The notes: a model not told the origin generated them from the sequence alone. DNA of 64,000 nucleotides from Streptomyces hyderabadensis (GCF_020404845.1 NZ_JAIOJZ010000024.1:1-64000), one strand, 5' to 3'. Shown: positions 8,502 to 22,102, numbered from the stretch's first letter. A program made the numbers and translations.

Positions 8502-9007
8502 ACGATCGCAACGACGGACGCGACGAGCGCGACGAGTACGAAGAGCGCGAGGAGCACGGCGAGCGCGACGGGGAGCTGTACGACGGTCTCCTGGAGGAGG
8601 AGCTGCGGCAGGCCGCCACGATCCTGGACCCGGTCCCGGCCGAGCTGCGGCGGATCGCCGTGGACGCCTTCGCCCTGCGCGACCTGGACGTCCGCGTCGC
8701 CGAGCTGACCTTCGACTCGCTGGTGGACGCCATCCCCGTCAGGGGCGAGACGGATCCGCCGCGCATGCTGACCTTCGAGTCGGACGGGGTGACCGTCGAC
8801 GTCGAGGTGACCGCGGACGGCCTGATCGGGCAGCTGCTGCCGCCGGGCCCGGCCGGGATCGAGGTGCTGAGCGGCCCGCGGGCGCACGCCCGGCTCACGG
8901 CCGACGACATGGGCCGCTTCACCGGCGCGGCCCCGCCCGCCGGTCCCTTCGCGCTGCGGCTGCGGACCGGCCGGGAGGTGGTCGTGACGGAGTGGCTGCG
9001 GGCCTGA
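8498..9007 (+). CDS. Small conserved protein coupled to the sigma factor, function unknown
   Basis: The 169-residue protein begins at ATG 8498, overlapping the sigma stop by ATGA. Its first 35 residues are highly charged (runs of Asp, Glu and Arg). A helical segment follows (EELRQAATILDPVPAELRRI), then a mainly beta region with LTFDSLVDAIP, PRMLTFESDGVTVDVEV and GLIGQLLPPGPAGIEVL. There are no Cys, membrane segments or signal. I recall similar small proteins next to sigma factors in other actinomycete CHAT/S8 loci, but cannot name the family. It may bind or hold the sigma factor, or be a protease substrate; neither is shown by the sequence. Confidence 0.75.
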   Translation: MNDRNDGRDERDEYEEREEHGERDGELYDGLLEEELRQAATILDPVPAELRRIAVDAFALRDLDVRVAELTFDSLVDAIPVRGETDPPRMLTFESDGVTVDVEVTADGLIGQLLPPGPAGIEVLSGPRAHARLTADDMGRFTGAAPPAGPFALRLRTGREVVVTEWLRA

Positions 9008-9035
9008 CCCGAGCCGCCCGCCAGGTGCGTGGGGC

Positions 9036-10259
9036 CTACCAGGCGCAGGGCAGTGTGCGCGGGCCCCTGATCATGGTCTTGCGGCGCCAGGCCACCTGGT
9101 CCGCCGGGACCGCCAGCCGCAGCCCCGGCAGCCGCTCCAGCAGCGTGTCGACCAGCAGCTCGGTCTGCATCCGGGCGAGCACGGCGCCCGTGCAGAAGTG
9201 GTGCCCGTTGCCGTACGCCAGGTGCGGGTTGGGGTCGCGGTCCAGGTCGATGCGGTCCGGGTCGGGGAAGACGTCCGGGTCGCGGTTGGCGGCCAGGTAC
9301 GAGACGTACACGGGGTCACCGGCGGCGATGCGCACCCCGTGCACCTCGACGTCCTCCAGGGCGATGCGGGCCAGGCCCACCGAGGTGCGGTGCGAGATCC
9401 AGCGCAGCAGCTCGTCCAGCGCCGTGCCGCGCGCCTCGGGCCGCTCGCGCATCCGCGCCATCAGCTCGGGACGGGTGAGCAGCAGGTACAGCATCTGGCC
9501 GACGTTGTGCGTGACGGCCTCGCCGCCGATCTGCAGCGGCCCCGCGAGCCCGACGGCCTCCGTCTCGCCCACCTCGCCGCGGCCCACGGCGGCGCCGAGC
9601 ATCGAGTACACGTCGCCGTCCGCGCTGCCGGCCCGGGCGCGGACGGTCTCGGTGATCCACCCGTACAGGCCCTGCTTGGCCCGCTCGGCGGCCTCGGCGC
9701 CGCCGGAGGTGGAGATGATCTGCCGGGTCCAGGAGTGCACGCGCTCCCGGTCGGCGGCCGGTACGCCCATCACCTCGCTGACGACGGCGATCGGGAACGG
9801 CTCCAGCACCCGCTCGACCAGGTCGGCGGGCGGTCCCTCGGCCAGTACGCCGTCCACCAGCCCGTCCAGGATTTCCTGTGCCCGGGGACGCAGCCGCTTC
9901 GTCGCGCCCACGGTGAACGCGCCGGCGACCGCGCGCCGCAGCCGGTTGTGGTCGGGCTGGTCGGCGAAGGCCAGCGACCCGGGGCGCGGCTTGAAGTGCG
10001 GGGCCAGGCGCGTGACCTGACGCCGTGTCACCTCGGCCCGTCCGAAGCGCGGATCGTTGGTGATCGCCTTCACGTCGTCGTACCGCGTGGCCAGCCAGGC
10101 CCAGCCCTCGCCGTGCGGGAGCCGGACGCGGGTCAGCGGCCCCTCGCGCATCAGCTCGGCGAGGACCGGGTCGAACTCCGGGCCGTCCAGGTCGAGGGCG
10201 GGCCAGTCCCGCACGGGGGGCGGCGACTGGCCGGTGAGCGTGGTGGTCTCCTGCGTCAT
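9036..10259 (-). CDS. cyp158A1: Cytochrome P450, CYP158A1-like (flaviolin coupling)
   Basis: The 407-residue P450 opens with PPPVRDWPALDL, PEFDPVLAELMREGPLTRV and GEGWAWLATRYDD, which strongly recall the CYP158A enzymes of S. coelicolor. Those enzymes dimerise flaviolin to biflaviolin pigments. The heme loop is YGNGHHFCTGAVLAR and the ExxR motif ELLRWISHR. The I helix reads LQIGGEAVTHNVG rather than AGxxTT, as in CYP158A proteins. ATG 10259 is preferred over an upstream in-frame start. It lies 79 bp downstream of the co-directional amidohydrolase gene. No type III polyketide synthase (rppA) is in the window, so the flaviolin source must lie elsewhere. Subfamily assignment rests on remembered sequence and should be aligned. 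Confidence 0.85.
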   Translation of the reverse strand: MTQETTTLTGQSPPPVRDWPALDLDGPEFDPVLAELMREGPLTRVRLPHGEGWAWLATRYDDVKAITNDPRFGRAEVTRRQVTRLAPHFKPRPGSLAFADQPDHNRLRRAVAGAFTVGATKRLRPRAQEILDGLVDGVLAEGPPADLVERVLEPFPIAVVSEVMGVPAADRERVHSWTRQIISTSGGAEAAERAKQGLYGWITETVRARAGSADGDVYSMLGAAVGRGEVGETEAVGLAGPLQIGGEAVTHNVGQMLYLLLTRPELMARMRERPEARGTALDELLRWISHRTSVGLARIALEDVEVHGVRIAAGDPVYVSYLAANRDPDVFPDPDRIDLDRDPNPHLAYGNGHHFCTGAVLARMQTELLVDTLLERLPGLRLAVPADQVAWRRKTMIRGPRTLPCAW

Positions 10260-10338
10260 CCCCCCACCCTCGCCGCGCACCCGTGCGGCTGTCGCGCGGG
10301 AGTGCTCCAGCCGGTGGTCGGCTGTCCGCGGGCGGCCG

Positions 10339-11136
10339 TCAGCCCGACACGGCGTCCACGAGGGCCGCGAGCGACCCGGCGAGGCGGGACAGCCCCGGCC
10401 CGGCCGGACCGCCCGGCTCCGTCATGTAGGTGTCCCGGCGGATCTCCACCATCAGCGCGCCCACCTCGGCCCGCGTCCGGTAGAAGTCCAGCGGCACGTA
10501 CGTCCCGCCGAACGGGCTGTCCAGGCCGGTCTCCCCGCACGGGGCGAACGCCTCCCGGGCCGCGGCGAGCAGCCCGGGCGACGTGTGGAAGGCGTCCGTG
10601 CCCAGGCACACGGGCGGGCGCGGGCCCGCGCCGTGCAGTTCGTAGGGGAGGGGCCGGGACGGGTACGAGTGCACATCGAGGATCACGGCCCGCCCGGTGG
10701 CCGCGAGCCGGTCGGCGACCGCCTCGGTCATGGCCCGCGCGTAGGGGCGGAAGTACCGCTCGACCAGCGGTCCGGGGTCCGTGCCGGCCGGGCGCAGCAC
10801 CTCGCGGTGCGAGGTCCGCGTGTACACGGCGCCCATCCCGACGGCGGCCATCTCCTCCCGCTCGTCCGGGAACCGCTCCGGGTCGACCACCAGCCGCGAG
10901 GTGCGGTTCACGAACCGCCAGGGCGTGAGACCGGCCAGCCCGGCGGCCCGCCCGGCGATCTCCGCCGTGTGCGCGTCGGTCATGTGGTCCAGCTCCCGCT
11001 CCAGCTCGGCGTCGGACAGGACGATGCCCCTCCGGACGTCGGCCGGGATCTCCCGGGAGGAGTGCGGCACGTGCAGCAGCACGGGGGAGTGCGGGGCACC
11101 CGGCAGCAGCTCGAAGACGGGCGGGGCGTCGGTCAC
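10339..11136 (-). CDS. N-formylglutamate amidohydrolase family protein
   Basis: The 265-residue protein fits the N-formylglutamate amidohydrolase family (hutG-type zinc hydrolases acting on N-formyl-glutamate or similar acyl amino acids). Recognisable blocks are LLHVPHSSREIP at the N-terminus, FVNRTSRLVVDPERFPDE, VILDVHSYPSRPLPYE with likely metal ligands, and a C-terminal VEIRRDTYMTEPGG. GTG 11136 is supported by GGAG about 7 bp upstream. No other histidine-utilisation gene is adjacent, so the real substrate is open. It is transcribed toward the P450 with a 79-bp gap and may share its message. Confidence 0.8.
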   Translation of the reverse strand: MTDAPPVFELLPGAPHSPVLLHVPHSSREIPADVRRGIVLSDAELERELDHMTDAHTAEIAGRAAGLAGLTPWRFVNRTSRLVVDPERFPDEREEMAAVGMGAVYTRTSHREVLRPAGTDPGPLVERYFRPYARAMTEAVADRLAATGRAVILDVHSYPSRPLPYELHGAGPRPPVCLGTDAFHTSPGLLAAAREAFAPCGETGLDSPFGGTYVPLDFYRTRAEVGALMVEIRRDTYMTEPGGPAGPGLSRLAGSLAALVDAVSG

Positions 11137-11214
11137 GGGGCGGCTCCGGAGGCGTTGTCAGTGGGGTGCGGCAGGATCACGGGGACGGTACCGGGCAGCA
11201 AGGACGGGGGCTTC

Positions 11215-11556
11215 ATGCCGATCAGCAACCAGCGGGTGGCCGCACACCGGTTTCTGGCGGGACTGTACGAGGACGACTACTTCCCGGACCGGGTGGTGGA
11301 CCGGGGCCGCGACATCCTGCTCCGGCTGTGCGCCCGCGTGGAGGCGGCCCGTCCGGGCGACCTGACGGCGCTCTACGCCCTGACCCACGCGGCCACCGAG
11401 GAGTTCAACGCCCTGGAGGCGGCCTTCGAGGAGGCGGGCAGCGAGATCGAGACCACGGCCCGAGAGGAGATCGGCGAGGAATTCTGGTTCGTGGCCCAGG
11501 CCTACGGCTTCGCGGACGCGGACCCGGAGGAGCTGATCGCGCCACGGGAGTGGTGA
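11215..11556 (+). CDS. DUF5713 family protein
   Basis: The 113-residue acidic protein begins [20 protein letters not shown] and contains [19 protein letters not shown]. This matches my recollection of DUF5713, a small soluble family of unknown function found in many bacteria. AGGACGGGGG precedes the ATG at 11215. The protein is mostly helical with a Glu-rich middle ([20 protein letters not shown]) and a conserved-looking [19 protein letters not shown] end. It diverges from the amidohydrolase gene and converges on the isocitrate dehydrogenase gene. No function is proposed. Confidence 0.75.
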   Translation: MPISNQRVAAHRFLAGLYEDDYFPDRVVDRGRDILLRLCARVEAARPGDLTALYALTHAATEEFNALEAAFEEAGSEIETTAREEIGEEFWFVAQAYGFADADPEELIAPREW

Positions 11557-11624
11557 AGCGGCGGCACCCCGCCTCCGAGGGGACGGAGACGGGGTGCCGG
11601 GGGTCCCTGCGGGCCCGGGGAGGA

Positions 11625-15024
<3,400 letters not shown>

Positions 15025-15167
15025 CGGCCGCCTCCAACGGAATGACTACGGGATGTCGGGGATGCGCGACCCGGCCGGACCGCAAGGCAGTTCGACCGGC
15101 GCGAGGGCTCATCCTGCCGTATCCCGGGCGGTGTTCCGTACCGTGCCCAGCCGCGGAACGGGGCGTT

Positions 15168-16682
15168 TCAGACGATGCCCTCGGCGAGTTCCGCCTGCTC
15201 ACGGTCGTCGCCGTAGGCCGCGGTCGTCGGGGTGCCGTACGAACGGCGGGCGACGAACCACCACACCGTGGCCAATACCAGGACGACGACCAGGGCGACG
15301 ACGGCGTAGTTCATCGTGTCCACCGTCACCGGGGACGACTGCGGGAGGCAGAACAGCACGGTGACCAACGCCACCCACACCACCGCGACCCACCCGACCG
15401 GCCTGCTCCACCGGCCCAGGTTCCAGGGCCCCGGCGTGAACCGGTCGCCGGCCCGCAGCCGCAGCAGCACCGGGATGGCGTACGCCGGGGTGATGCCGAT
15501 GACGTTGATGGCGGTCACCGCGCCGTACGCGGTCGCCGAGTACAGGGACGGCAGCGCCAGCAGACAGGCCACCGCCACCGACAGCCACACCGCCGCGACC
15601 GGGGTCTGGGTGCGCGCGGAGACCTTGCGCCACAGCGACGAGCCGGGCAGGGCGCCGTCCCGGCTGAACGCGAACACCATCCGGCTGGCGGCGGCCACCT
15701 CGGCGTTGCCGCAGAACAACTGCGCCACGATCACCACGAGGAGCAGCGCGCTCGCCCCGTCCGTGCCCAGACCGTCCAGGAGGATCTGCGCGGGCGGCAC
15801 CCCGGTCGCGGTGTCGCGGGTCGCGTCGTAGTCCTGGATGGCGAAGGTCAGCCCGGCCAGCAGCACGAAACCCGCCAGCCAGGACACCCAGATGGCCCGC
15901 ACGATGCCGCGCGCCGCCGACACCGAGGCGTTGGAGGTCTCCTCGGACAGATGGGCGGAGGCGTCGTAGCCGGAGAAGGTGTACTGCGCGAGCAGCAGGC
16001 CGATCGCCGCCACGTACAGCGGGTTCTCCCAGCCGGTGTCGTTGACGAACTCGGTGAAGACGAAGGACGGCGACTGGTGGTGGTCGGGGACGATCACCAG
16101 CGCGCCGACGATCAGCGCGACACCCGCCAGGTGCCACCACACGCTGACCGAGTTCAGCACGCTGACCAGCCGCACGCCGAAGAGGTTGAGGGTGGCGTGC
16201 AGCAGCAGGATCACGACGAAGATCAGCATCGTCTTCTCCGGCGTCGGCTCGAAGCCCCACTGGAGGTTCAGGAACGCGCCGGTGAACAGCGCCGCCCCGT
16301 AGTCGATCCCGGCGATCGCGCCGAGCAGCCCCAGCAGGTTCAGCCAGCCCGTGTACCAGCCCCAGCGGCGGCCGCCGAGCCGGTCCGCCATGTAGTACAG
16401 CGCGCCGGACGTCGGATACGCGCTGGTCACCTCGGCCAGCGCCATCCCGACGCAGAGCACGAACAGGCCGACGCCCGCCCAGCCCCACAGCATCACGGCG
16501 GGGCCGCCGGTGCCCAGGCCGAAGCCGTACAGGGTCATGCAGCCGGAGAGGATCGAGATCACCGAGAAGCTGATCGCGAAGTTGCCGAAGCCGCCCATGC
16601 GGCGGGCCAGCACCGGACGGTAGCCGAGTTCGCGCAGGCGCTGTTCCTCGTCGGTGGCGGATGGTTGCGAGCGGCGGGACAT
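15168..16682 (-). CDS. APC superfamily amino acid permease (ACT/GABA-type)
   Basis: The 504-residue integral membrane protein has about 12 helices. Its N-terminal block FGNFAISFSVISILSGCMTL, then GFGLGTGGPAVMLWGW, is characteristic of the amino acid/choline (ACT) branch of APC transporters, which includes GABA and choline permeases. Other family blocks are AYPTSGALYYMADRLGGRRW and YDASAHLSEETSNAS. ATG 16682 is fixed by GGAGGTCTGCC directly upstream. The substrate cannot be read from sequence. The gene lies 38 bp downstream of the co-directional 336-residue protein gene. Confidence 0.9.
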   Translation of the reverse strand: MSRRSQPSATDEEQRLRELGYRPVLARRMGGFGNFAISFSVISILSGCMTLYGFGLGTGGPAVMLWGWAGVGLFVLCVGMALAEVTSAYPTSGALYYMADRLGGRRWGWYTGWLNLLGLLGAIAGIDYGAALFTGAFLNLQWGFEPTPEKTMLIFVVILLLHATLNLFGVRLVSVLNSVSVWWHLAGVALIVGALVIVPDHHQSPSFVFTEFVNDTGWENPLYVAAIGLLLAQYTFSGYDASAHLSEETSNASVSAARGIVRAIWVSWLAGFVLLAGLTFAIQDYDATRDTATGVPPAQILLDGLGTDGASALLLVVIVAQLFCGNAEVAAASRMVFAFSRDGALPGSSLWRKVSARTQTPVAAVWLSVAVACLLALPSLYSATAYGAVTAINVIGITPAYAIPVLLRLRAGDRFTPGPWNLGRWSRPVGWVAVVWVALVTVLFCLPQSSPVTVDTMNYAVVALVVVLVLATVWWFVARRSYGTPTTAAYGDDREQAELAEGIV

Positions 16683-16720
16683 GGCAGACCTCCGGGACGG
16701 AAGGGTGGGGGTGGGGGGGG

Positions 16721-17731
16721 TCAGGAGCGCCGTCGGCCGTGGCCACGGCCGCGGGCGGCCGTACGGCTGCGGGTGCGGGCCTGGAGGAACACCTCCACGG
16801 CCCGCCCGGCGGAACCGTCGCCCGGGGCCCGGCAGGCCCAGGGCAGCGGCGTCCAGTAGGGGCCGAGCGCGTCGAACACCTGGTTCGCCTCCCGGAACCG
16901 GAGGGCGCCCCACAGCGCGTGGGCCAGGTGGTTCAGGTCCGGCAGGGACCGCTCGTCCCGCGGGCAGAGCGTGAACCAGGAGTCGTACGCCTGCCGTGCC
17001 TCACGGGTGGCGTCCTCCGCCACCCAGTGCAGGTCCAGCGCCGCCTCCCGGGCTCCCGAACGGCGGTAGCGCTCCACCCGCACGTACAGCGGCAGTACGT
17101 GCAGTGCCGAACCGGGCGGCGCCGAACCGGCCGCCCAGTGCGCGAACCCGGCCGCCCGGGCCAGGCGATCGGAGCCGCCGTGCGGATACAGGAACTGCAG
17201 CATGCGGTGGTGGGCCTCCCGGTTGTACGGGTCGCGCTTGCCGGCCTCGGCCAGCAGCCCCCACGGCCCCGGCGGCAGCATCGGCTCCGGCGGCGCCATC
17301 CGGTGCTCCTCCCAGCGCTGCCCCTCGTCCAGCCGGGCCAGCGCCAGCAGGCACACCCACGGCACCGGGTCGTGGGGCGCGGCCCGGGTCGCCGCGTCGC
17401 AGGCGTGCCAGGCCTGGAGCCACAGCTCGCGGGTGCGGGGATGGTCCTCGCGGTGGGCCCGCAGCGCGCGCTCCACGACCACCCGGGCGTGCATCACCGC
17501 GGCCGCCACGCTGTGCGGCTCCTCCGCGAGCCAGGCCCGCACCACGTCCGTACCGGCCGCGGAGGCGGCCAGCACCTGGGTGCGGCGCGTCCACTGCGAC
17601 CAGGAGCCGGTCTGCTCCAGCAGGATGCGCATCGACATCCAGCGCCCGGCCCGCACCTCCTGCAGGGCGGAGCGCAGCGCGGTGTCGTGACCGGCGGGGT
17701 CGTAGGCGGGCTGTGCTCCGTCCCTGGCCAT
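16721..17731 (-). CDS. Conserved hypothetical TPR-like protein
   Basis: The 336-residue soluble protein has a largely helical, Trp- and Ala-rich sequence (RSALQEVRAGRWMSMRILLE, VLAASAAGTDVVRAWLAEEP, LLAEAGKRDPYNREAHHRML). The regular Ala/Leu spacing suggests TPR-like helical hairpins. The C-terminus is Arg-rich. There is no signal or membrane segment. I recognise the type as a Streptomyces protein without assigned function. Start ATG 17731 or GTG 17734; neither has a strong ribosome binding site. A -10-like TATAGT on this strand (17836-17841 region) sits beside a perfect palindrome at 17838, which suggests repression. Confidence 0.65.
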   Translation of the reverse strand: MARDGAQPAYDPAGHDTALRSALQEVRAGRWMSMRILLEQTGSWSQWTRRTQVLAASAAGTDVVRAWLAEEPHSVAAAVMHARVVVERALRAHREDHPRTRELWLQAWHACDAATRAAPHDPVPWVCLLALARLDEGQRWEEHRMAPPEPMLPPGPWGLLAEAGKRDPYNREAHHRMLQFLYPHGGSDRLARAAGFAHWAAGSAPPGSALHVLPLYVRVERYRRSGAREAALDLHWVAEDATREARQAYDSWFTLCPRDERSLPDLNHLAHALWGALRFREANQVFDALGPYWTPLPWACRAPGDGSAGRAVEVFLQARTRSRTAARGRGHGRRRS

Positions 17732-17837
17732 CACACGCCCGCTGCGAGGAGCGGAACGGACCGTACGGCAGCATGGCGTGACAAACAGCCCTCCCCGGGG
17801 GCGGCGGTGCGGTGGTCGAGCGGTCGGCGCACACTAT

Positions 17838-17858
17838 AGAGGCGGAGGTTCCGCCTCT
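17838..17858. promoter_or_regulatory. Perfect 9-bp-arm palindrome overlapping a TATAGT -10
   Basis: AGAGGCGGA (17838-17846), a GGT centre and TCCGCCTCT (17850-17858) form a perfect palindrome. Its left end overlaps TATAGT read on the minus strand, which would be the -10 of the hypothetical gene at 16721-17731. The palindrome would then fill the spacer toward the -35, a typical repressor site. It is also upstream of the polyol kinase operon on the plus strand. Confidence 0.5.
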
Positions 17859-17864
17859 GTTCAC

Positions 17865-17885
17865 TTTTGCCGCACCGGCGCAAAA
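17865..17885. promoter_or_regulatory. TTTTGC/GCAAAA inverted repeat
   Basis: TTTTGC at 17865-17870 and GCAAAA at 17880-17885 flank a 9-bp GC-rich centre. This is the second of three dyads in the space between the divergent hypothetical gene and the polyol kinase operon. The A/T tracts are unusual for this genome and support a protein-binding site. Confidence 0.35.
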
Positions 17886-17905
17886 CCATTGCCACCAGCG
17901 GGAAC

Positions 17906-17955
17906 TGACTGACCGTCAGTCACCCTTGACGCGGTGTGTCCGCGAGGGCAGGCTG
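17906..17955 (+). promoter_or_regulatory. Promoter of the polyol kinase operon with an upstream palindrome
   Basis: TGACTGACCGTCAGTCA (17906-17922) is a perfect palindrome with 8-bp arms and one central base. It ends 3 bp before a good -35, TTGACG (17926-17931). A weak -10, AGGCTG (17950-17955), follows at 18-bp spacing, about 48 bp upstream of the kinase start. The position suits an activator or repressor acting at the -35. No regulator gene is adjacent. Confidence 0.5.
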
Positions 17956-18003
17956 GCGCCCAGTGATCGCCGAGACCGTCGGCGCGGGAGCCGGGAGGTG
18001 CTG

Positions 18004-19439
<1,436 letters not shown>

Positions 19440-19443
<4 letters not shown>

Positions 19444-20843
19444 CCGTCACCGCGTCGGGGGCGCTGCCGGCCGGGCCGTACGACGTGGCGGTCGTCGGTG
19501 CCGGGGTCGTCGGGTGCGCGATCGCCCGGCGGCTCGCGCACCACCCGGAGCTGCGCGTCGCCCTGGTCGAGGCGCAGGACGACGTCGGGCAGGGCACCTC
19601 CAAGGCCAACACCGCCATCCTGCACACCGGGTTCGACGCCGTGCCCGGCTCGCTGGAGGCCCGGCTCGTGCGCGAGGGAGCCCGCGAACTCGCCGCGTAC
19701 GCCGCCGAGTCGGACATTCCCGTCGAACGCGTCGGCGCCCTGCTCGTCGCCTGGGACACGGAGCAGCTCGTGGCGCTGCCCCGGCTCGCCGGGAAGGCCG
19801 TGCGCAACGAGTACCACGACACCCGCCTCCTCGGCCCCGCCGACCTCTACGCCCGTGAACCCCACCTCGGCCCCGGTGCGCTCGGCGCCCTGCACGTACC
19901 CGGCGAGAGCATCATCTGCCCGTGGACGACGACGCTGGCGTACGCCGTCCAGGCGGTCCGCGGCGGAGTCGACCTGCACCTCAACGCGCCCGTGACGCAC
20001 GCCGGCCGCACGGACGGCGTGCACCGGCTCGGCACCCCGCGCGGCACGCTGCACGCCCGACGGCTCGTCAACGCCGCCGGACTGCACGCCGACACCCTGG
20101 ACCGGAGCCTCGGCCACGACGACTTCACGGTCACCCCGCGCCGGGGCCAGCTCATCGTCCACGACAAGTTCGCCCGCGCCCTCGTCAACCACATCCTGCT
20201 GCCCGTCCCCACCGCACTCGGCAAGGGCGTCCTGGTCGCCCCCACCGTCCACGGCAACGTGCTGCTCGGCCCCACCGCCGAGGACCTGGACGACAAACGC
20301 GCCACCGGCTCCACCGCCGAGGGACTGCACCGGCTGCGCGAACAGGGCCGCCGCATCCTCCCCGCACTGCTGGAAGAGGAGGTCACCGCCGTTTACGCGG
20401 GCCTGCGCGCCGCCACCGAACACGACGACTACCGCATCGCCGCCCACCCCGCCCAGGGCTACGTCACCGTCGGCGGCATCCGCTCCACCGGCCTCACCGC
20501 CTCCCTCGCCATCGCCGAGCACGTCACCGGCCTGCTCGCCGGCACCGGCCTCGACCTCGGGCCGAGCCGTCCGCTCGAACCGGTCCGCATGCCCAGGCTC
20601 GGCGAGGCATCCCCCCGCCCGCACCAGCGGCCGGAGCTGGTCGCCGCCGACCCGGAGTACGGCGTGCTGGTCTGCCACTGCGAACGGGTCTCCCGCGGTG
20701 AGATCCGCGACGCCCTCGCCGGGCCGGTCCCGCCCCGTTCCCTGGACGGACTGCGCCGCCGCACCCGGGCCCGGGCGGGCCGCTGCCAGGGCTTCTACTG
20801 CGGGGCGGCGGTACGCGCGTTGTTCGAGGAGGCGCAGCGGTGA
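19440..20843 (+). CDS. GlpA-like FAD-dependent glycerol-3-phosphate dehydrogenase with BFD-like [2Fe-2S] domain
   Basis: The 467-residue flavoprotein has an N-terminal DAO-type FAD site (YDVAVVGAGVVGCAIARRLA, then VALVEAQDDVGQGTSKANTA) and the catalytic DAO domain with RGQLIVHDKF and GGIRSTGLTASLAIAEHV. Its C-terminal [2Fe-2S] domain of the bacterioferritin-associated-ferredoxin type has four Cys in VCHCERVS and GRCQGFYCG. This matches anaerobic GlpA-like glycerol-3-phosphate dehydrogenases. ATG 19440 overlaps the kinase stop, and its own stop overlaps the following GTG (GTGA). It probably works with the neighbouring GlpB-like flavoprotein. Confidence 0.88.
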
Positions 20844-22081
20844 CAAGTCGACACGTCGACGTCCTCGTGGTGGGCGCCGGTCCCGCCGGACTCGCCGCCG
20901 CGTCCCTGCTCGCGACGACGGGCGCCCGCGTCGAGGTCCTGGAGCGCGAGCAGTCACCCGGGGGAGTGCCCAGGCACTGCGCGCACCGCGGCTTCGGGAA
21001 CCGGCCGCACGCGTGGACCGGCCCCGCCTACGCCCGCCTCCTCACCGAGGCGGCCGTCCACGCCGGGGCCGGCCTGCGCACCGGCGTCACCGCCCTCGAC
21101 TGGGCGGGCCCGCGCGCCCTCACCACCGTCGGGCCGCAGGGCGTGCAAACCCTCGCCGCCCGCGCGGTCGTCCTGGCCACCGGCGCCCGCGAACGGCCCC
21201 GCGCCGCCCGCCTCGTGCCCGGCACCCGGCCCGCCGGCGTCTACACCACCGGCGAACTCCAGCAGGCCGTCCACCTGTACGGGCAGCACATCGGCACCCG
21301 CGCGGTGATCGTCGGCGCCGAGCAGGTCTCCCACGCGGCCGCCGACACCGTACGGGCGGCCGGAGCCCGGGTCGTCGCCCTGGTCACGGAGCTGCCCCGG
21401 CCCCCCGCCGCCCCCGCGCGGACACTGGACGCGCGCCTGCGGCACCGCACCCCCGTGCTCACCGGCACCACGGTCACCGAACTCCTGGGCCGCGGGCGCC
21501 TGTCGGGCGTGCGGGTACGCCACCGCGACGGCCGCACCGCCACGCTGCCCTGCGACACCGTCGTGTTCACCGGCGACTTCGTCCCCGAGCACGAACTCGC
21601 CCGGCGCGGCGGACTGGTCCTGGACCCCGGGACCCGCGGTCCCGCCGTGGACGGCGCCCTGCGCACCTCGCGGCCCGGCGTCTTCGCGGTCGGCAGCGTC
21701 CTGCACGCCGTCGAGAGCGCCGCCACGGCGGCCCGCGAGGGCGCGCACGCCGCAACCGCCGTACGCGACTGGCTCACGGACGGCACGGGAGGGGATCCCA
21801 CGGACCCGGAATGGCCCGGCGGCGTCCCCCTGGTCGCCGAGCCGCCGCTGCTGCGCATCGCCCCGAACCGCGTCACCCCGGCCGACCGCCTCCCCTACCT
21901 CCTGCGCACGGCGCTCCCGCTGCCCCGCCCCGTCCTGTACGTCACCCAGGACGGCCGCCCCCTGCACCGCGAGCGCTGCCGCCGCGCCACCGCCGTACCG
22001 CACCGCCCGCTGACCCTGACGGCACGCTGGACGCACCTGGTCGATCCCGACGGCGGACCGGTGCACGTGACCGTCACCTGA
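20840..22081 (+). CDS. GlpB/sarcosine-oxidase-alpha-like FAD/NAD(P) oxidoreductase
   Basis: The 413-residue protein has two dinucleotide-binding motifs: FAD in VDVLVVGAGPAGLAAASLLA and a second in TRAVIVGAEQVSHAAADTVR, where the usual GxGxxG is degraded (GAEQVS), so NAD(P) binding may be lost. The ATG motif AVVLATGARERPRAARLVPG and the late FAD strand PGVFAVGSVLHAVESAATAA are typical of disulfide-reductase-like flavoproteins. The C-terminal 100 residues have no clear family. Its GTG start overlaps the stop of the GlpA-like gene, so all three operon genes are translationally coupled. Confidence 0.82.
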   Translation: MTSRHVDVLVVGAGPAGLAAASLLATTGARVEVLEREQSPGGVPRHCAHRGFGNRPHAWTGPAYARLLTEAAVHAGAGLRTGVTALDWAGPRALTTVGPQGVQTLAARAVVLATGARERPRAARLVPGTRPAGVYTTGELQQAVHLYGQHIGTRAVIVGAEQVSHAAADTVRAAGARVVALVTELPRPPAAPARTLDARLRHRTPVLTGTTVTELLGRGRLSGVRVRHRDGRTATLPCDTVVFTGDFVPEHELARRGGLVLDPGTRGPAVDGALRTSRPGVFAVGSVLHAVESAATAAREGAHAATAVRDWLTDGTGGDPTDPEWPGGVPLVAEPPLLRIAPNRVTPADRLPYLLRTALPLPRPVLYVTQDGRPLHRERCRRATAVPHRPLTLTARWTHLVDPDGGPVHVTVT

Positions 22082-22102
22082 CCGTCCGCCCGGCAAGCCC
22101 CC

